Assembly: GCF_002434505.1 (NCBI RefSeq)
Contig: NZ_DJKE01000002.1
Span: 1 to 64,000, forward strand
Direction: 5' to 3'
Length of the DNA stretch: 64,000 nucleotides
From: Brevundimonas sp. UBA6550
Lineage (GTDB): Bacteria > Pseudomonadota > Alphaproteobacteria > Caulobacterales > Caulobacteraceae
The position numbers and the translations under genes were made by a program. Under the pieces are notes generated by a model. The model did no database searches. It was not told the DNA's origin and saw only the letters and a list, made by a program, of their open reading frames with translations. This document shows positions 8,323 to 16,567 of this stretch, one piece after another (within the stretch, counting starts at the first letter, position 1; each line of letters opens with the position of its first letter).

Positions 8323-8399
8323 TGGCGCACCCGGAGCGATTCGAACGCCCGACCCCCAGATTCGTAGTCTGGTGCTCTATCCAGCTGAGCTACGGGTGC
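8323..8399 (-). tRNA. tRNA-Arg (anticodon ACG)
   Basis: The minus strand reads GCACCCGTAGCTCAGCTGG at the 5' end, an anticodon stem CCAGA/TCTGG around the loop CTACGAA, a T-loop GTTCGAATC and the acceptor CGGGTGC, followed by an encoded CCA. The anticodon is ACG, which after A34-to-inosine editing reads CGU, CGC and CGA. The length is 77 nt. All four arms can be drawn by eye, and the tRNA looks intact although it borders the low-GC islet. Confidence 0.96.
8324..8340 (+). repeat. att-like direct repeat, tRNA-embedded copy
   Basis: GGCGCACCCGGAGCGAT is the plus-strand copy of the tRNA-Arg 3' end (T-arm edge, acceptor and part of CCA). It pairs with the 16/17 copy at 3179-3195. Integration at a tRNA 3' end that keeps the tRNA intact leaves this geometry. 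No integrase gene remains between the two copies. Confidence 0.55.
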
Positions 8400-8563
8400 G
8401 GCTGCCTTGCGGCGAGGGCGGGTCTTTAGCGGGTGGATGGGCCGGACGCAAGCGGGGGAATGCAGTTTCTGCACATCGAATGGTTGGCGCGGGGCGGCGG
8501 ACAGCTTAGGCGTTGGGGCGACGGCCGTCCGTACCGCCTCTTTCGCCTCGTCCTGGATATCCC

Positions 8564-10303
8564 ATGCGCCCTCTTCATCGCCGACTGGCCGCCCTGCTCG
8601 TTCCCGTGATCCTGGCCGGATGCCAGACGGGGACGGCGCCGAACGGGGGCGCGGTCGCAGCGGTTCCGACGTCCGCCCCGGTCAGAAGCGAGGCGGCGCG
8701 GGGGCCGTTCGTGGCGGCGGCCAATCCGTTGGCGGCCGAGGCGGGAATGGTGGTGCTGCGGCGCGGCGGGTCGGCGGTGGATGCGGCGGTGGCCATCCAG
8801 GCGGTGCTGGGGCTGGTGGAGCCGCAGTCGTCGGGCCTGGGGGGCGGGGCCTTTCTGATGAGCTATGACGCCGAGAGCGGAACCGTCACGGCCTATGACG
8901 GGCGCGAGACGGCGCCGGCGTCGGCGACGCCTGAGCTTTTCTATGAGGACGGCAAGCCTCTGCCCTTCATCGACGCGGTGCTGTCGGGGCGCTCGACCGG
9001 GGCGCCGGGGGCGGTGGCCATGCTGGCCATGGCGCAGAAGGATCACGGCAAGCTGGCCTGGCGCGATCTGTTCGGGGACGCCGAACGCCTGGCGCGCGAC
9101 GGCTTCACGGTCAGCCCGCGCCTGGCCGGCATGATCAACGGGAGCAGTCCCCAGGCGCGCACCCGTTGGGCGACGACCTATTTCACCCGGCCGGACGGGC
9201 GGCGCTATCAGGCCGGAGACACGCTGAAGAACCCCGCCTATGCCGAGACGGTGGCGCAGCTGGCGGCCCAGGGACCGGGCGCCCTGTATGGCGGGCCGAT
9301 CGGGCGTCGGATCGCGGCGGCGGTGCAGGAGGGGCCGCGTCCGGGCGGCCTGAGCGAGGCGGACATCGCTGGCTATCGACCCTTGCGACGCGACGCCCTG
9401 TGCCGGCCCTATCAGGCCTATGTGGTCTGCGTGCCGCCGCCGCCGTCCAGCGGCGTGGCCCTGCTGCAATTCCTGGCGATGGCGGAGGATACGCCCGATC
9501 TGGACAAGGGGGCGCGGAGCCCCGAGGCCTGGGTCGCGTTCGGGCGGCTGCAGCGGCTGATGTATGCGGATCGCGACCGCTATGTCGGCGACAACGATTT
9601 CGTCGGCGTGCCCATCGCGGGCCTGCTGGATCCCGACTATGTGGCGGGGCGGGCGGCGCTGGCCCCGCAGGTGAACGGGCCGGTCGAGGCCGGGGCGCCG
9701 ACCGGATCGCCGCCGCGCGGGACGGACCGGACGGCCGAGCCGGGGGGCACCTCGCACTTCGTCGTCGTCGACGCCTGGGGCAATGCGGTCAGCATGACCA
9801 CCACGGTCGAGAGCATCTTCGGCAATGGGCGGATGGTCGACGGCTTCTTCCTGAACAACCAGCTGACGGACTTTTCCTTCACTCCGACCGAGGACGGCCA
9901 TCCGGCGGCCAATGCGGTGGCGGCGGGCAAGCGGCCCCGGTCGTCGATGACGCCGGTGCTGATCCTGGATCGGCAGGGGCGGCTGGTCGGGGCCATCGGC
10001 TCGCCCGGCGGGTCCAGCATCCTGGCCTATGTGGCCAAGGCGCTGGTCGGGACGCTGGAGTGGAACCTGTCGATGCAGGAGGCCATCGCCCTGCCCAATC
10101 TGGTGGTGCGAGGCGACATGGTCGGGGCCGACACCCAGATGATGACGCCGGACATCCGCGACGCCCTGGGCGCTGCAGGAATGCCGCTGCGGCCGAATGC
10201 GACCGAGACATCCGGTCTGCATGGGGCGATCTGGCGCGATGGACGCTGGGACGCGGGGGCGGATCCCCGTCGCGAGGGCGTGGCGGTGTCGGAGGTTCGC
10301 TGA
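8564..10303 (+). CDS. ggt: Gamma-glutamyltransferase
   Basis: This 579-residue Ntn-hydrolase precursor transfers or hydrolyses the gamma-glutamyl group of glutathione in the periplasm. The chosen ATG at 8564 starts a signal peptide ending LILAGC-type (VILAGCQTG), so it is probably a lipoprotein. Large-subunit motifs include AANPLAAEAGMVVLRRGGSA and SSGLGGGAFLM. Autocleavage is expected before Thr396 in GGTSHFVVVD, which becomes the nucleophile. SMTTTVESIFG and a late GSPGGSSI complete the small subunit. The gene stands alone, converging with a barrel-like protein. The 160 bp between the tRNA and this start show no clear promoter. Confidence 0.93.
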   Translation: MRPLHRRLAALLVPVILAGCQTGTAPNGGAVAAVPTSAPVRSEAARGPFVAAANPLAAEAGMVVLRRGGSAVDAAVAIQAVLGLVEPQSSGLGGGAFLMSYDAESGTVTAYDGRETAPASATPELFYEDGKPLPFIDAVLSGRSTGAPGAVAMLAMAQKDHGKLAWRDLFGDAERLARDGFTVSPRLAGMINGSSPQARTRWATTYFTRPDGRRYQAGDTLKNPAYAETVAQLAAQGPGALYGGPIGRRIAAAVQEGPRPGGLSEADIAGYRPLRRDALCRPYQAYVVCVPPPPSSGVALLQFLAMAEDTPDLDKGARSPEAWVAFGRLQRLMYADRDRYVGDNDFVGVPIAGLLDPDYVAGRAALAPQVNGPVEAGAPTGSPPRGTDRTAEPGGTSHFVVVDAWGNAVSMTTTVESIFGNGRMVDGFFLNNQLTDFSFTPTEDGHPAANAVAAGKRPRSSMTPVLILDRQGRLVGAIGSPGGSSILAYVAKALVGTLEWNLSMQEAIALPNLVVRGDMVGADTQMMTPDIRDALGAAGMPLRPNATETSGLHGAIWRDGRWDAGADPRREGVAVSEVR

Positions 10304-10307
10304 AGCC

Positions 10308-11168
10308 TTAGCGGCTGGGGCGGATCGACAGCTGGAAGGCCAGCAGGCCCTCGCTGACGTCGGTGTCCAGGCCGTTCATGCCGCGCAGACCCTTGCCCGC
10401 GTCGATCTCGCGATAGACGACGCCGATGGAGGTCTGCATGTCGCCCTTGCGATAGGCGACGCCGACCGAGGCGTCGCCCAGGAAACTGCCCTTGTCCTGG
10501 GTGTAGCCGGAGCGGGCGTAGTCGCCGTCGCGGGTGCGGGCGAAGTTGTAGCCCACGGCCCGGCCCGAACCGGCGGCGTACAGATACCAGCGTGGCCGCT
10601 CGCCGAAGCGTTCGGTCCCGCTGGGGGCCAGACGCTCCAGGCCCTCGCCGATCTTGAGGGTTACGCCCGCCTCGGCAGAACGCCCCTCGCTGCCGACGCC
10701 GAGACCGGCATGAGGGGTCAGGCTGACCTCAAGACCGGAGGCGGTGCGGCCGTGGGCGCCGCGGAAGCCGCGCACATAGCGCAGGTCGTAGGCGTCGGGG
10801 GACAGTTCGGCCCGGTCGACGGGCGTGACCGGCAGGGGCGAGCCATCGGCGCGACGCAGGCGGCCGGCGGTCTCCAGAGTGACCCGGTCGGTGAAGGCGG
10901 CGCGGTCGATCCAGACGTCGCGGCGGCTGGCCGCCTCCAGCCCAGAGCGATCGTCATGCTGGAAGGCGGGGGGCAGTTCGATATCGCCGCCGAAGCGCGC
11001 GTCGGGCGCGACGCGAAAACGGGTCTGGTCGGTCAGGCGGGCCACGGCGTTGTCGGCGGGCGTGTCGAAAGCGTTGGGCGCCCAGGTCTGGGCGCAGGCG
11101 ACATCGGCCCCCATCCCGACCGAAGCCAGAACGCCGCAAACCCCCATGATCAACGCCTTGGAACGCAT
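10308..11168 (-). CDS. Putative outer-membrane beta-barrel protein (possibly LpxR/DUF2219-like)
   Basis: This 286-residue protein has a Sec signal peptide (about 1-27, cleavage after VACAQ). Its second half alternates hydrophobic and polar residues, as in membrane beta strands (LRYVRGFRGAHG, SGLEVSLTPHAGLGVG, ASVGVAYRKGDMQTSIGVVY). It resembles the lipid A-modifying LpxR/DUF2219 group, but I cannot point to that family's catalytic Asn-Asp or His, so the function stays open. It converges on ggt with a 4-bp gap. Confidence 0.55.
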   Translation of the reverse strand: MRSKALIMGVCGVLASVGMGADVACAQTWAPNAFDTPADNAVARLTDQTRFRVAPDARFGGDIELPPAFQHDDRSGLEAASRRDVWIDRAAFTDRVTLETAGRLRRADGSPLPVTPVDRAELSPDAYDLRYVRGFRGAHGRTASGLEVSLTPHAGLGVGSEGRSAEAGVTLKIGEGLERLAPSGTERFGERPRWYLYAAGSGRAVGYNFARTRDGDYARSGYTQDKGSFLGDASVGVAYRKGDMQTSIGVVYREIDAGKGLRGMNGLDTDVSEGLLAFQLSIRPSR

Positions 11169-11288
11169 TCGGTCTCCCCACCGATCCGCTGGCGATCACC
11201 CTGCAACCAAGAGACGCAGGAGTCCAACAGAGTTTTCGACACGGTTTTGTCGCTTTTCAACGGCGATGCGTGGCGGTGGGTTCCAGAA

Positions 11289-11320
11289 TGAAAAAAGGCC
11301 CTGCGGTCGCAGGGCCTTTC
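11289..11320 (-). terminator. Rho-independent terminator of nrdA
   Basis: On the minus strand the stem AGGCCCTGCG/CGCAGGGCCT encloses a short loop and is followed by six T residues. It starts about 25 bp after the nrdA stop codon. Confidence 0.85.
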
Positions 11321-11343
11321 TGAAGATCGTCGCTGCGCCGGCC

Positions 11344-13233
11344 TTACTGGCAGGCCAGGCACTCGTCGTAGTCGGTCTTGGGCATGGAGAAGAGGTCGGG
11401 CTGGTTCGGATCGACCACCTCTTCGGCCTTGTCCTCGGCGCCGGCGAAGGCGGCGCGCTGAACCGACTTGGAGCGCAGATAGTAGAGCGACTTCACGCCG
11501 CGCTCCCATGCCGACCAATGCAGCATGTGCAGATCCCACTTGTTCACGTCGCCGGGGATGAACAGGTTCAGCGACTGGGCCTGGCAGATTTCCGGCGCGC
11601 GGTCGGCGGCCAGTTCGACCACCCAGCGCTGGTCCAGTTCGAAGGCGGTCTTGAACACGCCCTTCTCGTCCTCGTTCAGGTCGTCGATGTGCTGGACAGA
11701 CCCCTCATGCTCCAGGATCGAGTTCCAGACGGCCTCGGTGTTGATGCCCTTCTCGTCGAGCAGACGCTCCAGATAGGGGTTCTTGACCGCGAACGAGCCG
11801 GACAGGGTCTTGTGGGTGTAGATGTTGGCCGGGATCGGCTCGATTCCCGCCGACGTGCCGCCGCAGATGATCGAGATGGAGGCGGTGGGGGCGATGGCGA
11901 GCTTGTGGCTGAACCGCTCCATGACGCCGCGCTCCTCGGCGTCCAGGCAGGGGCCCTTTTCCTCGGCCAGCAGGCGGCTGGCCTTGTCGGCCTCGCGACG
12001 CAGATGTTTGAACAGGCGCATGTTCCAGGACTTGGCCATGGCGCTTTCGAAGGCGACGCCCTGCCCCTGCAGGAAGGAGTGGAAGCCCATCAGGCCCAGA
12101 CCCACCGAGCGCTCGCGCTTGGCCGAATAGACGGCGGCGGCCATGGCGGGCGGGGCGCGGCGGATGAAGTCCTCCAGCACATTGTCCAGGAACCGCATCA
12201 GGTCCTCGACGAAGCGCGGCTCCTCGCGCCACTCCAGGAAGGTCTCGGCGTTGACCGACGACAGGCAGCAGACGGCGGTGCGGTCCACGCCCAGGTGGTC
12301 CTTGCCCGTGTGCAGCATGATCTCGGCGCACAGGTTCGACTGTTTGACCTTCAGGCCCAGGTCGCGCTGGTGCGGCGCCATCTGGCGGTTCACCGTGTCC
12401 GAGAAGATCAGATAGGGCTCGCCGGTCTGCATGCGGATGTCGAGCAGCTTGGTCCACAGCGAGCGGGCGTCGACGGTCTTCAGAACCGCGCCGTCCTTGG
12501 GCGATTTCAGATCGAAGGTTCCGCCGACCTTCACCGCCTCCATGAACTCGTCGGTGACGTTGATGCCGTGGTGCAGGTTCAGGGACTTGCGATTGAAGTC
12601 GCCCGACGGTTTGCGGATCTCCAGGAACTCCTCGATCTCCGGGTGGTGGATGTCGAGGTAGACCGCGGCCGAACCGCGACGCAGCGAACCCTGGCTGATC
12701 GCCAGGGTCAGCGAGTCCATGACGCGGATGAAGGGGATGATGCCCGAGGTCTTGCCCGCGCCCTTGACCTTCTCGCCGATGGAGCGGACGCCGCCCCAGT
12801 AGGTGCCGATGCCGCCGCCGTTCGAGGCCAGGGCCACATTCTCGTTCCAGACGTTCTGGATGCCGTCCAGGCTGTCGCCCACCGCATTCAGGAAGCAGGA
12901 GATCGGCAGGCCGCGATCCGCACCGCCGTTGGACAGGACGGGGGTGGCGGGCATGAACCACAGGCGGCTCATATAGTCATACAGGCGCTGGGCGTGTTCG
13001 GCGTCGTCCGAGAAGGCGGTCGAAACGCGCGCGAACATGTCCTGATAGCTTTCGCCCGCCAGCAGATAGCGGTCTTCCAGCGTCTTCTTGCCGAAATCGG
13101 TCAGCAGATCGTCGCGCGACCGATCCACCTGCACCGATTTGACCACGGTCAGATGGGGGCGTTCGGGCGTCGGCGTTCCCGCAACGCCTTGGAATTCCGT
13201 CGTCTTCAATGCCTCGCCGCCAGCCATGATCAT
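11344..13233 (-). CDS. nrdA: Class I ribonucleoside-diphosphate reductase, alpha subunit
   Basis: This 629-residue catalytic subunit reduces ribonucleotides to deoxyribonucleotides. Recognisable parts are FMPATPVLSNGGADRGLPIS (substrate-site Cys in ISCF), SNGGGIGTYWGG, SLRRGSAAVYLDIHHPEI, QSNLCAEIMLHT (active-site Cys), CCLSSVNAETF and the C-terminal redox pair C-L-A-C at the very end. The protein begins almost directly with the catalytic N-domain (RSRDDLLTDFGKKTLEDRYL), so the usual N-terminal ATP-cone of about 90 residues is missing. nrdB lies 16 kb away at 29959-31008. The promoter region carries two NrdR-like boxes 31 bp apart. AGGA precedes the chosen ATG. Confidence 0.95.
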   Translation of the reverse strand: MIMAGGEALKTTEFQGVAGTPTPERPHLTVVKSVQVDRSRDDLLTDFGKKTLEDRYLLAGESYQDMFARVSTAFSDDAEHAQRLYDYMSRLWFMPATPVLSNGGADRGLPISCFLNAVGDSLDGIQNVWNENVALASNGGGIGTYWGGVRSIGEKVKGAGKTSGIIPFIRVMDSLTLAISQGSLRRGSAAVYLDIHHPEIEEFLEIRKPSGDFNRKSLNLHHGINVTDEFMEAVKVGGTFDLKSPKDGAVLKTVDARSLWTKLLDIRMQTGEPYLIFSDTVNRQMAPHQRDLGLKVKQSNLCAEIMLHTGKDHLGVDRTAVCCLSSVNAETFLEWREEPRFVEDLMRFLDNVLEDFIRRAPPAMAAAVYSAKRERSVGLGLMGFHSFLQGQGVAFESAMAKSWNMRLFKHLRREADKASRLLAEEKGPCLDAEERGVMERFSHKLAIAPTASISIICGGTSAGIEPIPANIYTHKTLSGSFAVKNPYLERLLDEKGINTEAVWNSILEHEGSVQHIDDLNEDEKGVFKTAFELDQRWVVELAADRAPEICQAQSLNLFIPGDVNKWDLHMLHWSAWERGVKSLYYLRSKSVQRAAFAGAEDKAEEVVDPNQPDLFSMPKTDYDECLACQ

Positions 13234-13276
13234 CCGCGTCCTGAACAGAAATCGCCTAGAGCCACCTGCGCCATAA

Positions 13277-13323
13277 CCACATCATCTTGTGGGTTCGGCG
13301 CTCCCTGAGCCCACATATAGGGC
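13277..13323 (-). promoter_or_regulatory. Paired NrdR-like boxes upstream of nrdA
   Basis: Box 1 (13277-13292) is CCACATCATCTTGTGG. Box 2 (13308-13323, read on the minus strand) is GCCCTATATGTGGGCT. Against the general NrdR consensus ACACwATATATwGTGT they match at about 11 and 10 of 16 positions. The offset is 31 bp, three helical turns, the spacing typical of cooperative NrdR binding. The pair starts 44 bp upstream of the nrdA start. No nrdR gene is in the window. Confidence 0.5.
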
Positions 13324-13506
13324 GCACATGCCTAATAACCCGTCAACGGGCTTGACGGTCGGTTTATGAGCGAATCGGTCGGACAAGTCGCGCAGGCATG
13401 TGGAAAAGCCAGCAAGCAAGCCAGCACGCCCCTTTTGCATCCTCGCGACAGCGAGATCACGAGCGCGTGATCGGAACATCCCGCCAGCTTGGCCGTTCGC
13501 CAGTCC

Positions 13507-14280
13507 ATGACTTCGTCCGACCTTCGTTCCTTTTTGAGACGCATCCTGACGGTCGCCCGCACCGAGATCGCGGCCCTGACCGCCCTTCTGGTCATGGCGG
13601 GCGGGGTGTTGAGCTTCATCGAGATCGCCGACGACATGACCGAGGCGGACGGTCAGGCGTTCGACCAGCACGTCCTGGCCCTGATGCGGCCCTATGCCGA
13701 CGATCCCGGCCGGCCGTGGGGGCCGTGGTGGCTGAAGGAGGCGGCGGCCGACATCACCTCGCTGGGGGGCATATCGGTGCTGGGTCTGTTCGCCCTGATC
13801 GTGATCGTCTTTCTGCTGAGCCAGAGGAAATGGCTGTCGTCGGTCCTGCTGGTGCTGGGCCTCGCCGGCGGCGTGGCGCTGAGCGAGGGGCTGAAGGCGG
13901 TGTTCGAGCGCGAACGGCCGCCCGCCGCCATGCAGGCGGTCGAGACGATCAACGCCAGCTTCCCCTCGGGCCACGCCCTGCTTTCCACCGTCTTCTATCT
14001 GTCGGTCGCCGTCATGCTGACCCGCGCCTTTCCCAGGCGGCGGTTCAAGGCCTTCGTCCTGGGGGTGGGCATGTTGATGGCCCTGCTGGTCGGGATGACG
14101 CGCATCTATCTGGGCGCGCACTGGGCCTCGGACGTGCTGGCCGGATGGGCGGTGGGGGCGGCCTGGGCCATGGCGCTGTGGCTGGTCGCCTATGGCGTGG
14201 CCCGGCTGCAGCGGGGGCGTCACGCCGCGCTGCAGGATCAAGACACGCTGGACCAGGCCGAAGCTCCGACCAAAGTCTAA
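13507..14280 (+). CDS. PAP2-family membrane phosphatase
   Basis: This 257-residue integral membrane protein has several hydrophobic segments and the three-part acid phosphatase signature: KAVFERERPP (motif 1), SFPSGHALLS (motif 2) and RIYLGAHWASDVL (motif 3, catalytic His). Such enzymes dephosphorylate lipid phosphates such as undecaprenyl or phosphatidyl species on the outer leaflet. The ATG at 13507 is preferred over an upstream one at 13489, because the segment from 13507 starts directly before a normal first helix. A CoA-transferase gene follows 53 bp downstream. Substrate unknown. Confidence 0.87.
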   Translation: MTSSDLRSFLRRILTVARTEIAALTALLVMAGGVLSFIEIADDMTEADGQAFDQHVLALMRPYADDPGRPWGPWWLKEAAADITSLGGISVLGLFALIVIVFLLSQRKWLSSVLLVLGLAGGVALSEGLKAVFERERPPAAMQAVETINASFPSGHALLSTVFYLSVAVMLTRAFPRRRFKAFVLGVGMLMALLVGMTRIYLGAHWASDVLAGWAVGAAWAMALWLVAYGVARLQRGRHAALQDQDTLDQAEAPTKV

Positions 14281-14333
14281 GTGGGCCTGGACGCCTCATC
14301 GGGTCACGAGAAGGGCGCAGACGGAGACATGCC

Positions 14334-15653
14334 ATGGACGCCGCAAGCCTTTACGCCGAACGGCTGAAAACCCCCGACCAGGCCGCCGCCCTGATCGCCT
14401 CGGGCGCCAAGGTGGCCATGGGCTTAGGCGTGTCGCAGCCCCCCGCCTTGCTCAAGGCCCTGGCCGACCGGGCCGAGCGCGGCGAGGTCGAGGACGTCAA
14501 CCTCTACTATCTGCTCAGCACCGCCATCGCCGGCCAGACGGTGCTGCGCGACGAACTGATGGGTCGCATCCGTCCCTGGAGCCTGTTCCACACCGCGATC
14601 GAACGCGGGCTGGAGCAGCGGGCGCGCGACGCGGGCCGCCCCAGTCCGGTCCAGTTCATCCCCACGGGCTTCCAGCAGTCGCCGCGCCTGCTGTGCCATG
14701 AGGTCGGGGTGGATACGCTGATCTGCACCGTGTCGCCGATGGACGAGGACGGCTTCTTCTCGTTCGGCACGAACACCGACTATTCCAAGCCGGTGTCCGA
14801 GACGGCCCGCACGGTGATCGTCGAGGTCAATCCGCACATGCCGCGCGTGTTCGGCGACTGCACCGTCCATGTGTCGCGGGTCGCGGCCATCGTCGAACAC
14901 GCCGCCCCGCTGCTGGTCGTGCCCAGGGCCCAGCCCCAGCCCGCAGACCGCGCCATCGGCCGGATCATCGCCGATCTGGTCGAGGACGGCTCCACGCTGC
15001 AGATGGGCATCGGCGCCCTGCCCAACGCCGTCTGCGACGCGCTGAAGGATCACCGCGACCTGGGCGTCCACACCGAGATGCTGACGCCCGGCCTGGTCGA
15101 GCTGATGCAGGCGGGGGCGGCCAATCACGCCCGAAAGACCCTGCACCCCGGCGTCGGCGTCTTCGCCTTTTCGATGGGCGACCAGAACACCTACGACTTT
15201 CTGGACGGCAATCGCGGGATGGAGGCCCATCCGGTGTCCTATGTGAACGATCCGGCCGTGATCGCCCGAAACGCCAGGATGATTTCGGTCAACGCCACGC
15301 TTCAGATCGATCTGTCCGGCGCCTGCTGCTCGGAGTTCCTGAACGGACGCCAGTTCACGGCGGCGGGCGGCCAGTTGGACTTCGTGCGCGGGGCCTATGG
15401 GTCGGAAGGCGGCAAGTCGATCATCGCCTGCCACTCCACGGCGGCCAAGGGCGCGGCGTCGCGCATCGTGGCGCGTCTGGACGGGCCGGTGACGACGCCG
15501 CGCAACGACACCCACATCGTCGTCACCGAACACGGCTGGACCAATCTGAAAGGCAGGTCGACCAGCGAACGGGCGCTGGCCCTGATCGCCCTGGCGGCGC
15601 CCGAGTTCCGCGACGGCCTGACGACCGAGGCGCGCGCTCAGGGTCTGATCTGA
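14334..15653 (+). CDS. Acetyl-CoA hydrolase/CoA-transferase family protein
   Basis: This 439-residue protein of the Cat1/4-hydroxybutyrate CoA-transferase type has LQMGIGALPNAVCDALKDH, HTEMLTPGLVELMQAGAANH, GRQFTAAGGQLDFVRGAY and a late HIVVTEHGWTNLKGRST. Family members move CoA between acetate and succinate, butyrate or similar acids through a glutamyl-CoA intermediate. The likely nucleophile Glu is in the HTEM segment. The ATG at 14334 follows GGAGA at a suitable distance. No acetate kinase or partner subunit lies nearby, so the acceptor acid cannot be read from context. Confidence 0.9.
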   Translation: MDAASLYAERLKTPDQAAALIASGAKVAMGLGVSQPPALLKALADRAERGEVEDVNLYYLLSTAIAGQTVLRDELMGRIRPWSLFHTAIERGLEQRARDAGRPSPVQFIPTGFQQSPRLLCHEVGVDTLICTVSPMDEDGFFSFGTNTDYSKPVSETARTVIVEVNPHMPRVFGDCTVHVSRVAAIVEHAAPLLVVPRAQPQPADRAIGRIIADLVEDGSTLQMGIGALPNAVCDALKDHRDLGVHTEMLTPGLVELMQAGAANHARKTLHPGVGVFAFSMGDQNTYDFLDGNRGMEAHPVSYVNDPAVIARNARMISVNATLQIDLSGACCSEFLNGRQFTAAGGQLDFVRGAYGSEGGKSIIACHSTAAKGAASRIVARLDGPVTTPRNDTHIVVTEHGWTNLKGRSTSERALALIALAAPEFRDGLTTEARAQGLI

Positions 15654-15704
15654 CGTCGCCGCCCAGGGTTCCGCCACGCGCCGACGACGGCTAAGCTTTC
15701 GCCC

Positions 15705-16508
15705 ATGACCGAACCGCTTCTGTCTATAGACCGCGTCAGCGTCGCGCGCGGCGACCGCGCCCTGCTGAACGGCGTCAGCCTGACCATCCCCGAGGGACGC
15801 CACACCGCCATCCTGGGCCGCAACGGCTCGGGCAAGTCGACCCTGGTCAAGCTGATCACCCGCCAGATCTATCCGACCGCCGGCGCGGGCGGGCATGGAG
15901 CGCTGGGCGAGGTCCGCATCCTGGGCCGCGCGCACTGGGACGTCTTCGAACTGCGCAGCCTGCTGGGCGTGGTGTCGCCCGCCGTCCAGTCCGACTTCAC
16001 CAGCGACGAGGGGCTGGAGGTGTTCGATGCGGTGGTGTCCGGCTTCTTCGCCGCGCGCGGCGTGTGGAACCACAAGGTGACGGAGGCGATGCGCCGGGCC
16101 AGCCGCGAGGCGCTGGCGCGGATGGGCGCCGCCCATCTGATCGGGCGGACCATGGCCACCCTGTCGACGGGCGAGGCGCGGCGCGTGCTGATCGCCCGCG
16201 CCCTGGTTCACCAGCCCCGCGCCCTGCTGCTGGACGAACCCTGCGGCGGGCTGGACCCGGCGACGCGGCGACAGTTCCTGGAGGCGCTGCGCGACGTGGC
16301 GCGGTCGGGCGTGACCCTGGTGCTGGTCACCCACCACATTGAGGAAATCCTGCCCGAGATCGATCATCTGGTAATGCTGCGCGACGGTCAGGTGCTGGCG
16401 GACGGCGCCAAGCACGACCTGCTGACCCCCCCGGTCCTCGGCGACCTGTTCGGCCTACCGACCACGGTCGAACGACGCGGCGACTGGTTCTGGGCGCATC
16501 TGGATTGA
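15705..16508 (+). CDS. ABC transporter ATP-binding protein, orphan
   Basis: This is a 267-residue single nucleotide-binding domain. It has Walker A GRNGSGKS, a Q-loop region at SPAVQSDF, a signature variant LSTGEARR, Walker B RALLLDEP and the H-loop LVTHHIEE. It resembles the YlmA/ModF-like group of molybdate-type or solitary ATPases. No permease or binding protein lies beside it, so its membrane partner must be elsewhere, or it may act in a non-transport role. A fragment of the intergenic hairpin repeat follows its stop codon. Confidence 0.88.
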   Translation: MTEPLLSIDRVSVARGDRALLNGVSLTIPEGRHTAILGRNGSGKSTLVKLITRQIYPTAGAGGHGALGEVRILGRAHWDVFELRSLLGVVSPAVQSDFTSDEGLEVFDAVVSGFFAARGVWNHKVTEAMRRASREALARMGAAHLIGRTMATLSTGEARRVLIARALVHQPRALLLDEPCGGLDPATRRQFLEALRDVARSGVTLVLVTHHIEEILPEIDHLVMLRDGQVLADGAKHDLLTPPVLGDLFGLPTTVERRGDWFWAHLD

Positions 16509-16523
16509 GGCGGCGCGTCCTGC

Positions 16524-16547
16524 GGCGGCTTGCCGGAGGATGACGAA
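16524..16547 (+). repeat. Fragment of the intergenic hairpin repeat
   Basis: The 24 bases ending CCGGAGGATGACGAAA are nearly identical to the reverse complement of the left arm of the 22211-22398 element. Only one arm is present, so this is a truncated or solo copy between the ABC ATPase and the next gene. Confidence 0.6.
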
Positions 16548-16567
16548 AGGGAGAAGCTGGGAACCTC

